Under the pieces are notes generated by a model, which saw only the letters and a list, made by a program, of their open reading frames with translations, was not told the origin of the DNA and did not search any database. A DNA stretch of 51,002 nt from Bacillota bacterium (lineage in GTDB: Bacteria > Bacillota > Thermincolia > Thermincolales > UBA2595): assembly GCA_021847735.1 (NCBI GenBank), contig JAJZQD010000008.1, positions 1-51,002 of the forward strand, in the 5' to 3' direction. The position numbers and the translations under genes were made by a program. Below, piece by piece: positions 13,722-22,886 of this stretch. The number at the start of each line of letters is the position of its first letter. The stretch's first letter is position 1.

Positions 13722-16235
13722 TTAGCCGACAGTGCCTTGCCCACGGTAAACCGTGCCGGCACCCCCGTTCACGGTTATAATCTCGCCGTCCTGCAGCACT
13801 TCAGTGGCTTTAACTACTCCCATTACCGCAGGAATACCGTATTCCCTGGCAATAATGGCGGCGTGAGAAGCAGCCCCTCCTGTCTCCGCCACCAGACCGG
13901 CAGCAGTGGTGAAAAGAGGCGTCCAGGCCGGGTTGGTATAAGGCGCAATAAGAATATCCCCCTTTTGGACCCGGTAAAAATCGCGGGGATCCTTGACAAT
14001 TCTGGCCGGCCCGCTAACAATGCCGTGACTGACTGGCGCGCCCTTAAGGGCGCCGGTTTCGTCAAATTCGGTATTGCGGAGGCTCCAACGGGCTAACCTC
14101 CGTTCCTGCTCGGCTTTTCGCGACTCAATTTTAGCCGCCAGAGTTTTAACATTAACGTCCTCCAGCCCATGAAAAATGGTCAGGATAATTTCCCGGATCT
14201 CAAAATAGGACAGGTAAAAAATATCCAGCGGATTTTGCAGAACACCCTGCCTGACAAAACGCCTGCCCAGTTCTGTGAACAGAATCCTAAAGACATGGAG
14301 ACTTCTGGTGACATCGTAGTGGCTGTTTTCCCGAAATGCCGAAAAGCTCCGGGCCTGTTTGAGTACCTTAAGATAAAGCGGTTTTAAGCGCAGGAAGGAG
14401 AAAACACCTCTCGATAAACGGGCGTTAACCTCCGCTTCAGCCTCCCTAACCCTTTGTTTTCTATCCTCTTCCCTGACCTGTTCCATTCCCGGCTCTTCAC
14501 TAAGCATGCTCCTAATAATTCCAAAAACAACTTCCGGTGCGTCCTGCCAGGTCGGGGATGCTATCCCACCCAAACCCATGGTAGTTTCCCGTTCACCATA
14601 TAAGGCCATGAAATCATTGAATTTCTCCAGGAAGGGAGCCGCCTCCGGGATCTCGCTGAGCTCTGCCAATATTTCCTGGAGAGGGCTGTTCTCAATTACA
14701 CCGCAAACCCGAGGGCACTCCCCGGCCTGGTTGGCCAGGTCCTTAAGACCCGTGTTTATCACCATCGTAACATTGTCCGAACAAGCTAATAGATTCTCAT
14801 AAATCTCCATGGCCCTGTCTTTGAAGGTATACTTAAGAAATTTAAGGAGGAGTGCACTGGGAGTCCGGTTCTGGGCAAAGTACTTGTATCTCATGACAAT
14901 AAAATAGTGGAAGTGGTGAAAGGCCTCAGTTATATAATCGAGAACCAGTTCGATCGGTAACCCGGAGATGTCCCGTCCTTTCAGTTTTTTGAGCATATCC
15001 AGGAGATAGACCTGTTCCCCGGCCCATTCCCCGGCGGGGTCGGATTTTAGGGTCTTATTGAGGCGCAGGTTCAGCCAAAATCCTTTTAACCCGGGCTTGA
15101 TTTTAGGCGGTGTAAAGAATTCCGGAAAAACCCCTCTCTCAACTCGGGACCAATCCATATCCTCAATGGTATAACCGAAGGTCTGCATGGCCTCAAATTG
15201 GGCCATAAACAGCAGTTTAACCACAATACCGTCTATCGGCAAAATAGGTTCCGGGAACCGCTCGGCAACCCAATCCATAACCTCATGCTGGAGTTTGTTC
15301 ATCTTGTCGAGGTCAATTTCCGGCAGAGCCTCATCAGCCAGGGTGGTGATTGGTCTGGTCTGCAGGAAATAGAATTTGCCCTGGTAATAAGCCCATTCAA
15401 TATCCTGGTAATCTTCGTAGAAGAGCTCTATTTTCATGCCGGTGTGGGCCAGTTCCCGCAGGTCGTAATCATTAATCATCTGACCCTGGGCAGGATCTGA
15501 GACCGATTTTTGAATAAGCTCCACATTGGGCTCATTTTTCTTAAATACATATACGTCTCCGGAGACATCCCCGGAAACCAGTTGTTCCCCCAGACCCCGG
15601 ACAGCTTCAATTCTCAAATGGTGCCGGGAGTTAGTCAGAGGGTCGGCGGTGAACATAACACCAGCAACGGCCGCCGGGACCATTTCCTGGATAATTACTG
15701 CCATTTTTACCTGTTTGTGCTCAAAGCCTTTTTGGTTCCGGTAGTGAATTGCCCTTGGGGTCCATAGTGATGCCCAGCACTTTTTTACAGCCAACAGGAC
15801 ATCCGTAACCCCATCTACATCCAGATAGGTTTCCTGCTGACCGGCAAAAGAAGAATCCACCAGGTCTTCGGCAGTCGCAGACGACCTGACTGCCACTTTA
15901 ACCCCTGCCTTCCCTTCTGCCAGTTTGCCAAAAGCCGTTGTTACTGCATCTTCGACCTCAGGAAGGAGCGGAGTCTGTATAATCAATTCGGAAATCTCGG
16001 TACTCGCCCTGTTGACTGCCTTCATATCCTCCATGTTAAGTCCTTTAAGGCTGTGTCCGATTTTTTCGTTAATACCAAAGTACTTCAGATTATCGTAATA
16101 GGCCTTGGAAGAAAGACAAAATCCGTCCGGGACGTTCAGTCCTCTAGCCAAATCTCCCATATTTGCGCCTTTTCCGCCAACAATGTTAGTGTCAGATCGA
16201 TGAATTTCCTTTAGCCAGTAAACCCACTTTGCCAT
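13722..16235 (-). CDS. PEP synthase/rifampin phosphotransferase-like enzyme
   Basis: An 837-residue phosphotransferase. Residues about 1-300 are a PPDK/PEP-synthase ATP-grasp domain (GGKGANMGDL, VAVRSSATAEDL, SFAGQQETYL, FLQTRPIT). A long helical middle domain follows. The C-terminal swivelling phosphohistidine domain has TGGAASHAAIIAREYGIPAV with the catalytic His near 791. The PEP/pyruvate-binding TIM barrel of true PEP synthase is absent; ATP domain, middle domain, His domain is the order of rifampin phosphotransferases. The substrate is unknown. AGGGGGAGAG precedes the ATG. It lies 23 bp after a TetR gene, probably as its target. Confidence 0.82.
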   Translation of the reverse strand: MAKWVYWLKEIHRSDTNIVGGKGANMGDLARGLNVPDGFCLSSKAYYDNLKYFGINEKIGHSLKGLNMEDMKAVNRASTEISELIIQTPLLPEVEDAVTTAFGKLAEGKAGVKVAVRSSATAEDLVDSSFAGQQETYLDVDGVTDVLLAVKKCWASLWTPRAIHYRNQKGFEHKQVKMAVIIQEMVPAAVAGVMFTADPLTNSRHHLRIEAVRGLGEQLVSGDVSGDVYVFKKNEPNVELIQKSVSDPAQGQMINDYDLRELAHTGMKIELFYEDYQDIEWAYYQGKFYFLQTRPITTLADEALPEIDLDKMNKLQHEVMDWVAERFPEPILPIDGIVVKLLFMAQFEAMQTFGYTIEDMDWSRVERGVFPEFFTPPKIKPGLKGFWLNLRLNKTLKSDPAGEWAGEQVYLLDMLKKLKGRDISGLPIELVLDYITEAFHHFHYFIVMRYKYFAQNRTPSALLLKFLKYTFKDRAMEIYENLLACSDNVTMVINTGLKDLANQAGECPRVCGVIENSPLQEILAELSEIPEAAPFLEKFNDFMALYGERETTMGLGGIASPTWQDAPEVVFGIIRSMLSEEPGMEQVREEDRKQRVREAEAEVNARLSRGVFSFLRLKPLYLKVLKQARSFSAFRENSHYDVTRSLHVFRILFTELGRRFVRQGVLQNPLDIFYLSYFEIREIILTIFHGLEDVNVKTLAAKIESRKAEQERRLARWSLRNTEFDETGALKGAPVSHGIVSGPARIVKDPRDFYRVQKGDILIAPYTNPAWTPLFTTAAGLVAETGGAASHAAIIAREYGIPAVMGVVKATEVLQDGEIITVNGGAGTVYRGQGTVG

Positions 16236-16258
16236 AACTCTCCCCCTAAACCAAAACT

Positions 16259-16867
16259 TTACTCTTTCTCTGTGTTTAACGCACCTGTCAGGAAAAAATT
16301 AACCCCCTGTATTACTAATTCATACAACCCGATTCCGGCGCCGCCTTGAAACCACTGGCATAACTGAATAAGGGTTATACCACTTAGGTAATTTGCCAAT
16401 TGTAAATGGGGAATATCACCCCTGATATCTCCTGCCTCCTGGCCTTTTTGGAGGACTTCTGCCAGGTATATCTCAAAATGATTGGGTGTGAAGCTGCCGG
16501 GGTTTTTCAGCCCTGTGTTTACCCTGTCAACCGTATAAACCTTTACCAGTTCGGGGTATTCCTCAAACCACGAAGCCAGGCTTTGGAATGTCCTGGTCAA
16601 ACGCTCCCGGGTGTCTCCAAGCCCGAGTATACCCGCCCATAGTTTTTGGCCTCGCTGGCTGCCGAGGTCTTCCATAAAATCGTAAAGCGCCGCCTCTTTA
16701 GTGGTAAAATAATTGTAAAATGTCCCCTTGCCAATATCTGCTTCCTCAGTTATCTGATCGACAGTGGTGTTGTCAAAACCCTGTTCAACAAACAACTTAA
16801 AAGCGGCCTCGAGAATCCTGCGCCTGGTTGCTTCCTTTTTTCGGGCCCTGCGGGTTTGCTGTTCCAA
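16259..16867 (-). CDS. TetR-family transcriptional regulator
   Basis: A 202-residue repressor. The N-terminal HTH spans residues about 10-60 (RRRILEAAFKLFVEQGFDNTTV, then IGKGTFYNYFTTKEA). The rest is an all-helical ligand and dimer domain. It starts at TTG 16867, with AAAGG 9 bases upstream. It heads a two-gene unit with the PEP-synthase-like gene, and likely senses the ligand that enzyme acts on (inference). Confidence 0.88.
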   Translation of the reverse strand: MEQQTRRARKKEATRRRILEAAFKLFVEQGFDNTTVDQITEEADIGKGTFYNYFTTKEAALYDFMEDLGSQRGQKLWAGILGLGDTRERLTRTFQSLASWFEEYPELVKVYTVDRVNTGLKNPGSFTPNHFEIYLAEVLQKGQEAGDIRGDIPHLQLANYLSGITLIQLCQWFQGGAGIGLYELVIQGVNFFLTGALNTEKE

Positions 16868-16955
16868 GTCGCCACGCCTTTCTGACCGCAGTCATTTATG
16901 TCTCTAGTCATATTTTACCTCTACGCTCATCCCGAGTCAACACTTCTTTTTACAG

Positions 16956-16979
16956 AAAAAAACCTCCCCTGAGGGGAGG
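16956..16979 (-). terminator. Rho-independent terminator
   Basis: On the minus strand CCTCCCC/GGGGAGG with a short loop is followed by TTTTTTT. It isolates the tetR promoter from transcription arriving from 17.5 kb. Confidence 0.85.
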
Positions 16980-17006
16980 GTCAAGGGTTTTATCTAACTA
17001 GGCGGC

Positions 17007-17102
17007 TTATGGCCCGTTCAATAAAACAAAATCCCGTCCGTTCGTGGAAACGGCGGTGTTTCCGAGCAGGCCGGCAATTTCTTTTTTAAGTTGTTTTTTC
17101 AT
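17007..17102 (-). CDS. Possible 31-residue small protein
   Basis: Short frame beginning MKKQLKKEIAGLLGN and ending at TAA 17007, directly ahead of the 16956-16979 terminator. The only ribosome-binding candidate, AAAGAG, is too close to the ATG. The basic head and hydrophobic middle look protein-like, but the evidence is thin. Confidence 0.3.
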   Translation of the reverse strand: MKKQLKKEIAGLLGNTAVSTNGRDFVLLNGP

Positions 17103-17167
17103 ACTCTTTACTGACGACTTCAAAACTTTTCCCCCGCAAGACGGATTCAGAGAGTTTTCTACAGTCT

Positions 17168-17193
17168 AAGAGGGTGACAAATATCACCCTCTT
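17168..17193 (-). terminator. Terminator-like hairpin
   Basis: Perfect 10-bp stem AAGAGGGTGA/TCACCCTCTT with a six-base loop, 8 bp past the stop of the 17201-17518 gene. The T tail is weak (CTTAGACTG). Confidence 0.6.
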
Positions 17194-17200
17194 CGTTGCT

Positions 17201-17518
17201 TTATGTATTTAATGCCTCAAACTTGGCCTTAATTGATTCGTATTCCTGTTCGGATATTTTTTTGGCACCGTTAATCAGCTTTGATAACAAGGTATCGGAA
17301 AATATTTGTTTTGCTGAATCAAGGTCGTATTTTTCGGATGGGTAATACTCTGATATAGTTCGGCGTACTTTTTCCCTTCTGATATTGGTTACTTTTACGT
17401 CTGTGTGAACAAGAATCCTCATCAGATTGCTGTTTCCCTTATCGGCAACAACCGATGTCTCGATAGGGTCAATCTTGTAAGCGATCCCGTGGTCCTCATC
17501 AAAATAGTATACACACAT
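17201..17518 (-). CDS. Hypothetical 105-residue protein
   Basis: Small soluble protein: beta-rich N-terminus (CVYYFDEDHGIAYKIDP), then a charged helical C-terminus (EQEYESIKAKFEAL). ATG 17518 is chosen because AAGGAGG lies 8 bases upstream; an in-frame TTG at 17524 is too close to that site. No family recognised. It stands alone with its own hairpin terminator. The 260 bases upstream hold only the terminator of the next gene. Confidence 0.7.
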   Translation of the reverse strand: MCVYYFDEDHGIAYKIDPIETSVVADKGNSNLMRILVHTDVKVTNIRREKVRRTISEYYPSEKYDLDSAKQIFSDTLLSKLINGAKKISEQEYESIKAKFEALNT

Positions 17519-17739
17519 AGGCAAGCCCTCCTTTAAATTTATACGACCTTGCTTTTTTTAACCGTCCCATTATCATAATATGAAGTTTTAATATATTTAT
17601 TTCGGCGTATTTAACTTTTTTCCTGTCTGGTCCTAAGTAAAATTCTTTCTATTACTATGTTACTCAACTTGGTAATTTATGCAAACAGGTCATACTTACT
17701 CATGCGTGTTTACCAAAGGTCACCGGCTTCCTAGCAGAA

Positions 17740-17768
17740 AAGAAAACCACGGTTTCCGTGGTTTTCTT
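17740..17768 (-). terminator. Strong hairpin terminator, probably bidirectional
   Basis: Perfect 13-bp stem AAGAAAACCACGG/CCGTGGTTTTCTT with a TTT loop. It ends the 17781-18101 gene. Confidence 0.8.
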
Positions 17769-17780
17769 ACATTGTGTGGA

Positions 17781-18101
17781 TTAATTTTGGATTAATGTAT
17801 ACCAAATTTCTATCCTGTAGCCTGTGCCCGCTGGCTGTCCGGTGCTGGCACCGGTCTCGGTATTTAAGCTTTTCACGGTAACCAGCCGTCCGGTTTTCCC
17901 GAACTCAGTGTTAAATATTGCTGCCCCTGCAGCAGGTGTACCGGATCTAAGCGCCCAGCCGTCGGCGGTAAGTTGTTGGTTATAGAAGTTCCATACCTGG
18001 TCGGCGGAAACATCAGTACGCCTGTTGGATACCACCATTTGGCCAGGAGTGACATTCGTTACACGAGCCCTTATCAACCTTGTGTAATGGTAAAATATCA
18101 T
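17781..18101 (-). CDS. Hypothetical 106-residue protein
   Basis: Beta-rich protein with the pattern QVWNFYNQQLTADGW followed by an Ala/Gly-rich loop and GYRIEIWYTLIQN. It resembles small periplasmic or lipoprotein domains in which a short helix precedes a sheet, but the N-terminus (MIFYHYTRLIRARV) has no signal peptide and no Shine-Dalgarno. The true start may therefore be missing or shifted, or the gene may have lost its export signal. Function unknown. Confidence 0.5.
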   Translation of the reverse strand: MIFYHYTRLIRARVTNVTPGQMVVSNRRTDVSADQVWNFYNQQLTADGWALRSGTPAAGAAIFNTEFGKTGRLVTVKSLNTETGASTGQPAGTGYRIEIWYTLIQN

Positions 18102-18445
18102 GTCTTAGAACATAGTAGAGGTCCGGGTAAAAGGGTTTAAATGGTTCCACACCTGTATTTATTAACAATCATGCCGAGAACTGTTTTTCTTTATTAACTC
18201 GATAGAATAATTATACCACCACTATAAAGCACACTTCAAACCATTATTTGCCATTATTTGCATTGTTTTGCAGCTGTGGAGTACTTTCCTTAACGTCCTT
18301 TCCCGGTCAAAAACCGGCTGACATCGGATAATTCAAGGCAAAATAAAAAAAACATTACACCTGACCCCTAAAAAAAATTATGTATTACGTACTATTATTG
18401 ATAATGCCTTTTGCTATCTGTAATGATTCGGTGTCCCGGTGAAAG
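18102..18445. other. Intergenic region upstream of the HD-GYP gene
   Basis: An AT-rich 344-base stretch with no gene. A direct repeat of CCATTATTTG occurs at about 18240-18262. I looked for a c-di-GMP riboswitch signature ahead of the HD-GYP gene and did not find one. Confidence 0.5.
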
Positions 18446-19516
18446 GTGGCCAATCACTTGAGAAAAATTGACATAGAGCATATCCAGGCAGGTTCAAAAC
18501 TGGCCCGGCCTATTTACAACGCTAATGGCCAGATGCTGTTAAGCCAGGGGACTGTTATGAAAGCTGAATTCTTAGAACGGCTAAAGAGGATGGGTTACAC
18601 ATCGGCATACATTTACGACGGTTTGATTGATGATGTAACCGTAGACGAGGTTATTGCCGAAGAAACCCGGCAGCAGGCCGTACAATGTATCCGGGAAATA
18701 ATGGACAATGTCCACCGGGGTAAAACTATGAAGGTCTCGCTGGCGAAAAAAGCAGTATCAGATATTATTAATGACCTCATATCCAACCGGGAAATGATGC
18801 TCAACCTGTCAGACATCCGTTCGTACGATGACTATACCTTCAACCATTCCGTGAATGTGACCGTAATTTCCCTGATGATAGGGATAAGTATGCATTACAC
18901 ACAGAACAGGCTTCAAGACTTGGGGCTGGGTGTTATCCTGCATGATATTGGGAAACTGAAGATCCCCCCGGAAATTATCAACAAACCGGACAAACTGACC
19001 GCCCATGAGTATGAAATGGTTCAAAACCATACCTGGCATGGGTATGAGGCTCTTCGAAACAGCCCGGAAATTAAAATCACTTCAGCCCACGTGGCTTTAC
19101 AGCACCATGAGCATTTTGACGGGTCCGGCTACCCGCGCCGCTTGAAGGGCAAAGGAATCCTCGAATTTGCCAGGGTGAGCGCCATTGCCGACGTTTATGA
19201 CGCCCTCAGTAATGACCGCTGCTATCGCAAGAAACTCCCGGCTTACAAGGTTTACGAATTTTTGCTGGAAAACGCGGGCAAGCAGTTTGACAGCAGTATT
19301 TTGGACCGCTTTATCCAAAAAATAGCCCTCTATCCCCAGGGGACTAAAGTCAAGCTCAGTGACGGCAGGTCGGGTTTAGTCCTCAAGCAAAATAACATGA
19401 ACCCATCCCGGCCTATGGTCCGGCTGTTCTGGTTAGATGACATGGAACTGCCCAAGCCCGAGGAAGTAAACCTGCTGCTTCAACCTTCGTTGGAGATAGT
19501 TGAGGTAATTGAATAA
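18446..19516 (+). CDS. HD-GYP domain protein (probable cyclic-di-GMP phosphodiesterase)
   Basis: A 356-residue protein. An N-terminal segment (about 1-125) resembles the DUF3391-like head of many HD-GYP proteins. The HD-GYP domain carries His134, the HD pair in HDIGK (166-167), HHEHFDGSGYP (220-230) and the downstream DVYDALSNDRCYR. These residues bind the two or three metals that hydrolyse c-di-GMP. A C-terminal PilZ-like or beta extension follows. There is no receiver or membrane domain. The start is GTG 18446 or TTG 18458; GAAAGG overlaps the first and sits about 10 bases before the second. Confidence 0.9.
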   Translation: MANHLRKIDIEHIQAGSKLARPIYNANGQMLLSQGTVMKAEFLERLKRMGYTSAYIYDGLIDDVTVDEVIAEETRQQAVQCIREIMDNVHRGKTMKVSLAKKAVSDIINDLISNREMMLNLSDIRSYDDYTFNHSVNVTVISLMIGISMHYTQNRLQDLGLGVILHDIGKLKIPPEIINKPDKLTAHEYEMVQNHTWHGYEALRNSPEIKITSAHVALQHHEHFDGSGYPRRLKGKGILEFARVSAIADVYDALSNDRCYRKKLPAYKVYEFLLENAGKQFDSSILDRFIQKIALYPQGTKVKLSDGRSGLVLKQNNMNPSRPMVRLFWLDDMELPKPEEVNLLLQPSLEIVEVIE

Positions 19517-19524
19517 TATCCTCC

Positions 19525-19566
19525 AATATATAAGACAAGGTCAGAGTGGACCTTGTCTTATATATT
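19525..19566. terminator. Bidirectional terminator
   Basis: An 18-bp perfect stem (19525-19542 with 19549-19566) with a six-base loop lies between the HD-GYP gene and the minus-strand YgjP-like fragment. Confidence 0.85.
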
Positions 19567-19648
19567 TAGAAGGACTCCGTTTTGCTTTAGCCACCGTTTT
19601 CTCTCCCGGTAATCCGGAATCTGGCTTTCCACCAGGTGCCAAAACTCC

Positions 19649-19900
19649 CTAAAGGAGTTCCTCCCCGTCAACCAAAGCCCGGTCCGGGTTAGCACTTAGT
19701 ACCTGCTGTAAGGCGGAAAACTTCCGGAAAATCCACTCCCCCTTTTTCTCAACAAAGGAGATGACCTCCCGTTGGTTTAGAAAGCCGGGGGCAGACACGA
19801 CAACACTGCCGGGACCGACAGTTATCCTGATATGCCGGGCCCGGCTGCTTTTTTTGACAGTATAGGGGATAACAGTTTCCCTGACAGTTAACTGCGGCAT
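19649..19900 (-). pseudogene. Truncated YgjP-like (M48/DUF45) metallopeptidase N-terminal fragment
   Basis: An 83-residue frame matching only the N-terminal beta domain of YgjP-type proteins: IPYTVKKSSRARHIRI, VVVSAPG and the WI near residue 56. Full-length relatives are about 230 residues and carry an HExxH zinc motif; here a TAG follows GEELL and no continuation is found in any frame before the 19525-19566 hairpin. AAAGGA lies about 9 bases before the ATG, so a short product may still be made, but the peptidase is lost. Confidence 0.65.
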
Positions 19901-20050
19901 TGGTCTTCATCCTTTTTAAATAAAACTGTGTTGGTATTTAATAAATTCTATCAACTACCGACTGTTCCTTCCAGGCACTCCGCCAAAATTAAAGTAAAAG
20001 CCTCAACGAATCTCCATTCAGCAAATCCGTGAGGCTGTAATCTGACCCCA

Positions 20051-20170
20051 AACTGGAAAAAAGGCAGTCGGCAAGGCGTACGTGGAGCCGCAACCGGAGG
20101 CGTACGTCTGTACGTCGAGGATTGCGGCTCCACGCACAACGCAGCCAAATGCCTTTTTTCTCAGCATGCA
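20051..20170. repeat. Repeat family B, copy 1
   Basis: Arms GAAAAAAGGC (20056) and GCCTTTTTTC (20151-20160) enclose a GGAGCCGCAA/TTGCGGCTCC stem and a central GCGTACG/CGTACG-type hairpin. It ends with the family tag CTCAGCATGCA. The gap 19901-20249 holds this element and nothing else I can support. Confidence 0.8.
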
Positions 20171-20249
20171 AGAAAGCTCTCCGGACGCGAACCAAAACCA
20201 CCCAACCCAAATACCATATAATAAAGTAATATTTTCAGGAGGTATTATT

Positions 20250-20753
20250 ATGGTTCAAACCGGCTGCCCCGGGGGAACGCCCTATACGCTTCAGCCCGGA
20301 GATACCCTTTATGCTTTGTCCAGGAGGTTCAATGTCCCGCTAGAACGCTTGTTAGCCGCAAACCCGGGAATTAACCCCGGTAACCTGTTTATAGGCCAGG
20401 TCATATGCATACCCTCCCCCACACCTGGAGTCTGCCCGGGTTTCACTTACAGGGTTGCACCCGGAGATACCCTATGGTCAATCGCGGCCCGTTTCCATAC
20501 CACTGTTCAGGCCCTCGAGTTTTTTAACCGCGGCATCGACCCCAACAACCTGCGCATCGGGCAGGCAATCTGTATTTCTGTAGGGGCCTGCCCCGGGGGT
20601 ACTTTCCCCTATATCATCAAGCCGGGTGACACCTATTATTCGATAGCAAGGCGCTACCTAATCGGTGTCCAGGACCTGCTAAACTCAAACCCGGGCGTTG
20701 ACCCAAACAAACTGTATATAGGGCAGACCATCTGCGTGCCGCTGTCTCCTTAG
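20250..20753 (+). CDS. Triple LysM-domain protein
   Basis: A 167-residue protein made of three LysM peptidoglycan/chitin-binding modules at about residues 10-52, 62-105 and 120-163. Each has the pattern Y-x-(L/V/I)-x-PGDT-x(2)-(A/S)-(L/I)-A-R-(R/F) ending IGQ-(V/A/T)-ICIP. Each module is preceded by a CPG motif, giving repeated cysteines that may cross-link. There is no signal peptide; LysM proteins such as SafA act within the forespore/coat space, so a spore-envelope role is plausible. CAGGAGGT lies 7 bases before the ATG. A longer frame from 20082 runs through repeat B and is rejected. Confidence 0.88.
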   Translation: MVQTGCPGGTPYTLQPGDTLYALSRRFNVPLERLLAANPGINPGNLFIGQVICIPSPTPGVCPGFTYRVAPGDTLWSIAARFHTTVQALEFFNRGIDPNNLRIGQAICISVGACPGGTFPYIIKPGDTYYSIARRYLIGVQDLLNSNPGVDPNKLYIGQTICVPLSP

Positions 20754-20789
20754 CCAGCAACCGGCCTCTCACCTCAGCATGCAATAACA

Positions 20790-20983
20790 CCCGCCCCGAT
20801 GGTGTACCGCAGGTGCGCCGAGGCCTACAGCAAAGACGCCCAACACTCTCGGCCTGCTCCGACCCAGGGGTAGAAAAAAGGCAGTTGGCAAGGCGTACGT
20901 GGAGCCGCAACCACAGGAGTACTGCTGTACTCCGAGGATTGCGGCTCCGCGCACAACGCAGGGCCTTTTTTCTCAGCATGCAA
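20790..20983. repeat. Repeat family B, copy 2, with accessory hairpin module
   Basis: Core 20872-20973: arms AGAAAAAAGGC/GCCTTTTTTCT, inner stem GGAGCCGCAA/TTGCGGCTCC and central hairpin GGAGTACtgctGTACTCC. The accessory module at about 20798-20850 has the GATGGTGTACC...GGTGCGCCGAGG hairpin that accompanies several copies. The element abuts the leuA stop (20987) and reads as a terminator on the minus strand. Confidence 0.8.
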
Positions 20984-20986
20984 AAA

Positions 20987-22483
20987 TCACTTAATCTTGG
21001 ACAGGGCATTAACGTAAGCTTTACCACTGGCCTCTATTACATCAGTACTGACCCCTCTGCCAACCACCAAGCCGTTATTACCGCAGCGTACCTTTACAAT
21101 GGCATTGCCGATGGCCTCGCTGCCCTTACTGACGGAATATAAATTAAAGTCCTCCAGTATAATACTTTTTCCCATAATTCGGTCTATCGCTTTAAAAACC
21201 GCATCTACCGGGCCGTTGCCGCAGGCTGCGTCAGTTATCGTTTTATCATTCAGTTCTACTGTAACAGTGGCGGTGGCCGTAGATACTCCATTAGTAGCAA
21301 CAGATATATTTTTTATTGATATACCGTCATTCTCTTTTCCGGTATATCCCATAAGGGCATGGAGATCCTCGTCAAAGATTTCTCTTTTCCGGTCAGCCAA
21401 CCGCAAAAAATTCTTGTAAACAGTATCCAAATCAGATTGCTCCAGCTTATAACCGAGTTCCACCAACCGGTGCTTAAGCGCATGCCTCCCGGACCTGGCG
21501 CTTAAAACAATCATATTCTTAGGTACACCGACAATTTCAGGGTCAATAATTTCGTAAGTGTTTTTTTCCTTTAAGATTCCGTCCTGGTGAATACCTGATG
21601 CATGCATAAACGCGTTCGCGCCAACTATGGCTTTGTGACTGGGAACAGGCACTCCCGTAATTATTGACACCAGCCTGCTGGTGGCGGAAATCTCCCTGGT
21701 TCTCACACCCATCTCAACTCCATAGAGGCCTTGCTGGGAGTAAACCGCCATTATTACTTCTTCCAGGGATGTGTTACCGGCCCTTTCACCTATTCCGTTA
21801 ATGGTACCCTCAACCTGGCTTACGCCCGCCTTTATCCCAGCTAATGAGTTGGCCGTGGCCATTCCAAGATCGTTGTGACAGTGTGTGCTCACTACGGTGG
21901 ACCCTATGTTTTTGACGTTGTCCATCACAAAGGAAACCAATTCGGCGTATTGCCAGGGGGTGGCATATCCTACAGTATCAGGAATGTTAACAACAGTCGC
22001 CCCAGCGTCAATAACCCTTTCCAAAACCTTCACCAAAAAAGCAGGTTCGCTTCGGAAGGCATCTTCGGCATAAAACTCAACATCACTCACATACTTCTTG
22101 GCATGTTTTACAGCGGCCGCCGCTGTTTCAACCACTTGCTGAGGTGAAAGCCGCAGCTTCTTTTCCATATGTACCGGTGATACTGCAATCCCGGTGTGGA
22201 TTCTGGGTTGCTCTGCCTCCCGCAGGGCTTCAGCACAACAATCAATGTCCTTTTCTACTGCGCGGGAAAGACCACAGATTACAGCCCCTTTTATTTTACG
22301 GGCAATGGTACGCACCGAATCCATGTCACCGGGTGATGAAGCGGGAAACCCCGCTTCAATTATGTCTACGCCAAGTTTTACTAATTGTCTGGCTATCTCC
22401 AGCTTCTCATTAATATTTAAGGTTATACCGAGGGACTGTTCCCCGTCCCTGAGGGTGGTATCGAAGATATAGAGCTTGCGCAT
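20987..22483 (-). CDS. leuA: 2-isopropylmalate synthase
   Basis: A 498-residue enzyme for the first committed step of leucine synthesis (2-oxoisovalerate plus acetyl-CoA to 2-isopropylmalate). The catalytic HMGL-like barrel starts with DTTLRDGEQSLG and includes the metal motif THCHNDLGMA and NGIGERAGN. The accessory domain has ASGIHQDG, and the C-terminal LeuA regulatory domain (about 390-498) that binds leucine is complete. AAAGGAGG precedes the ATG. It is preceded by a leucine T-box leader. No other leu or ilv genes adjoin, so it is a single-gene transcription unit. Confidence 0.96.
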   Translation of the reverse strand: MRKLYIFDTTLRDGEQSLGITLNINEKLEIARQLVKLGVDIIEAGFPASSPGDMDSVRTIARKIKGAVICGLSRAVEKDIDCCAEALREAEQPRIHTGIAVSPVHMEKKLRLSPQQVVETAAAAVKHAKKYVSDVEFYAEDAFRSEPAFLVKVLERVIDAGATVVNIPDTVGYATPWQYAELVSFVMDNVKNIGSTVVSTHCHNDLGMATANSLAGIKAGVSQVEGTINGIGERAGNTSLEEVIMAVYSQQGLYGVEMGVRTREISATSRLVSIITGVPVPSHKAIVGANAFMHASGIHQDGILKEKNTYEIIDPEIVGVPKNMIVLSARSGRHALKHRLVELGYKLEQSDLDTVYKNFLRLADRKREIFDEDLHALMGYTGKENDGISIKNISVATNGVSTATATVTVELNDKTITDAACGNGPVDAVFKAIDRIMGKSIILEDFNLYSVSKGSEAIGNAIVKVRCGNNGLVVGRGVSTDVIEASGKAYVNALSKIK

Positions 22484-22585
22484 TTTTACTTTCCTCCTTT
22501 AATAATCCAAAATAGTAATTTAGCTTAGAAATTGTTAGGTCGCTAAGGTCTACTTCCATTCAACACCACCCCCTTTTAGTTGATA

Positions 22586-22886
22586 AAACAAAAAACCCTT
22601 CGTCTCCAAATTTGAGACGAAGGGTTATCCTCCGTGGTACCACTCAACTTAACAGCATAAAAGCCGTTCCCTCACAAAAGATACGGGATTTAAAAATCCG
22701 ATATCCCCTTCCCTGTTAACGGTGGAAGATTCCGTCCGAGCCTACTTTCACAAGATTTCGATCGGCAACTCAAGGGAGAGTTCATCGTTCTGCCTTCGAC
22801 CGCCTTCGCACCAATCGGCGGCTCTCTGAAACCGGCAGGTAAACGCTTACTAGTCCCTGTCATCGTCATTTTGATATATTGCTCTA
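22586..22886 (-). promoter_or_regulatory. T-box riboswitch leader, leucine-specific, controlling leuA
   Basis: Read on the minus strand. Stem I includes the specifier context GAACTCTCCC, with CTC at 22780-22778 (leucine). The conserved T-box TGGTACCACGGAG lies at 22643-22632, followed by the terminator hairpin AACCCTTCGTCTC/GAGACGAAGGGTT (22626-22594) and a T run. Uncharged tRNA-Leu(GAG) would pair with the CTC specifier and, through its CCA end, with the T-box to favour antitermination. That tRNA is encoded at 28858-28942. Confidence 0.92.

Noticed and set aside
13722-16235. Annotation as true PEP synthase
   Set aside because: The PEP/pyruvate-binding TIM barrel is missing and the phosphohistidine domain is at the C-terminus.
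18102-18445. c-di-GMP riboswitch before the HD-GYP gene
   Set aside because: No conserved class I or II aptamer sequences were found.
20082-20249. Upstream extension of the LysM frame
   Set aside because: It is repeat B read through; the ATG at 20250 has a strong ribosome-binding site.
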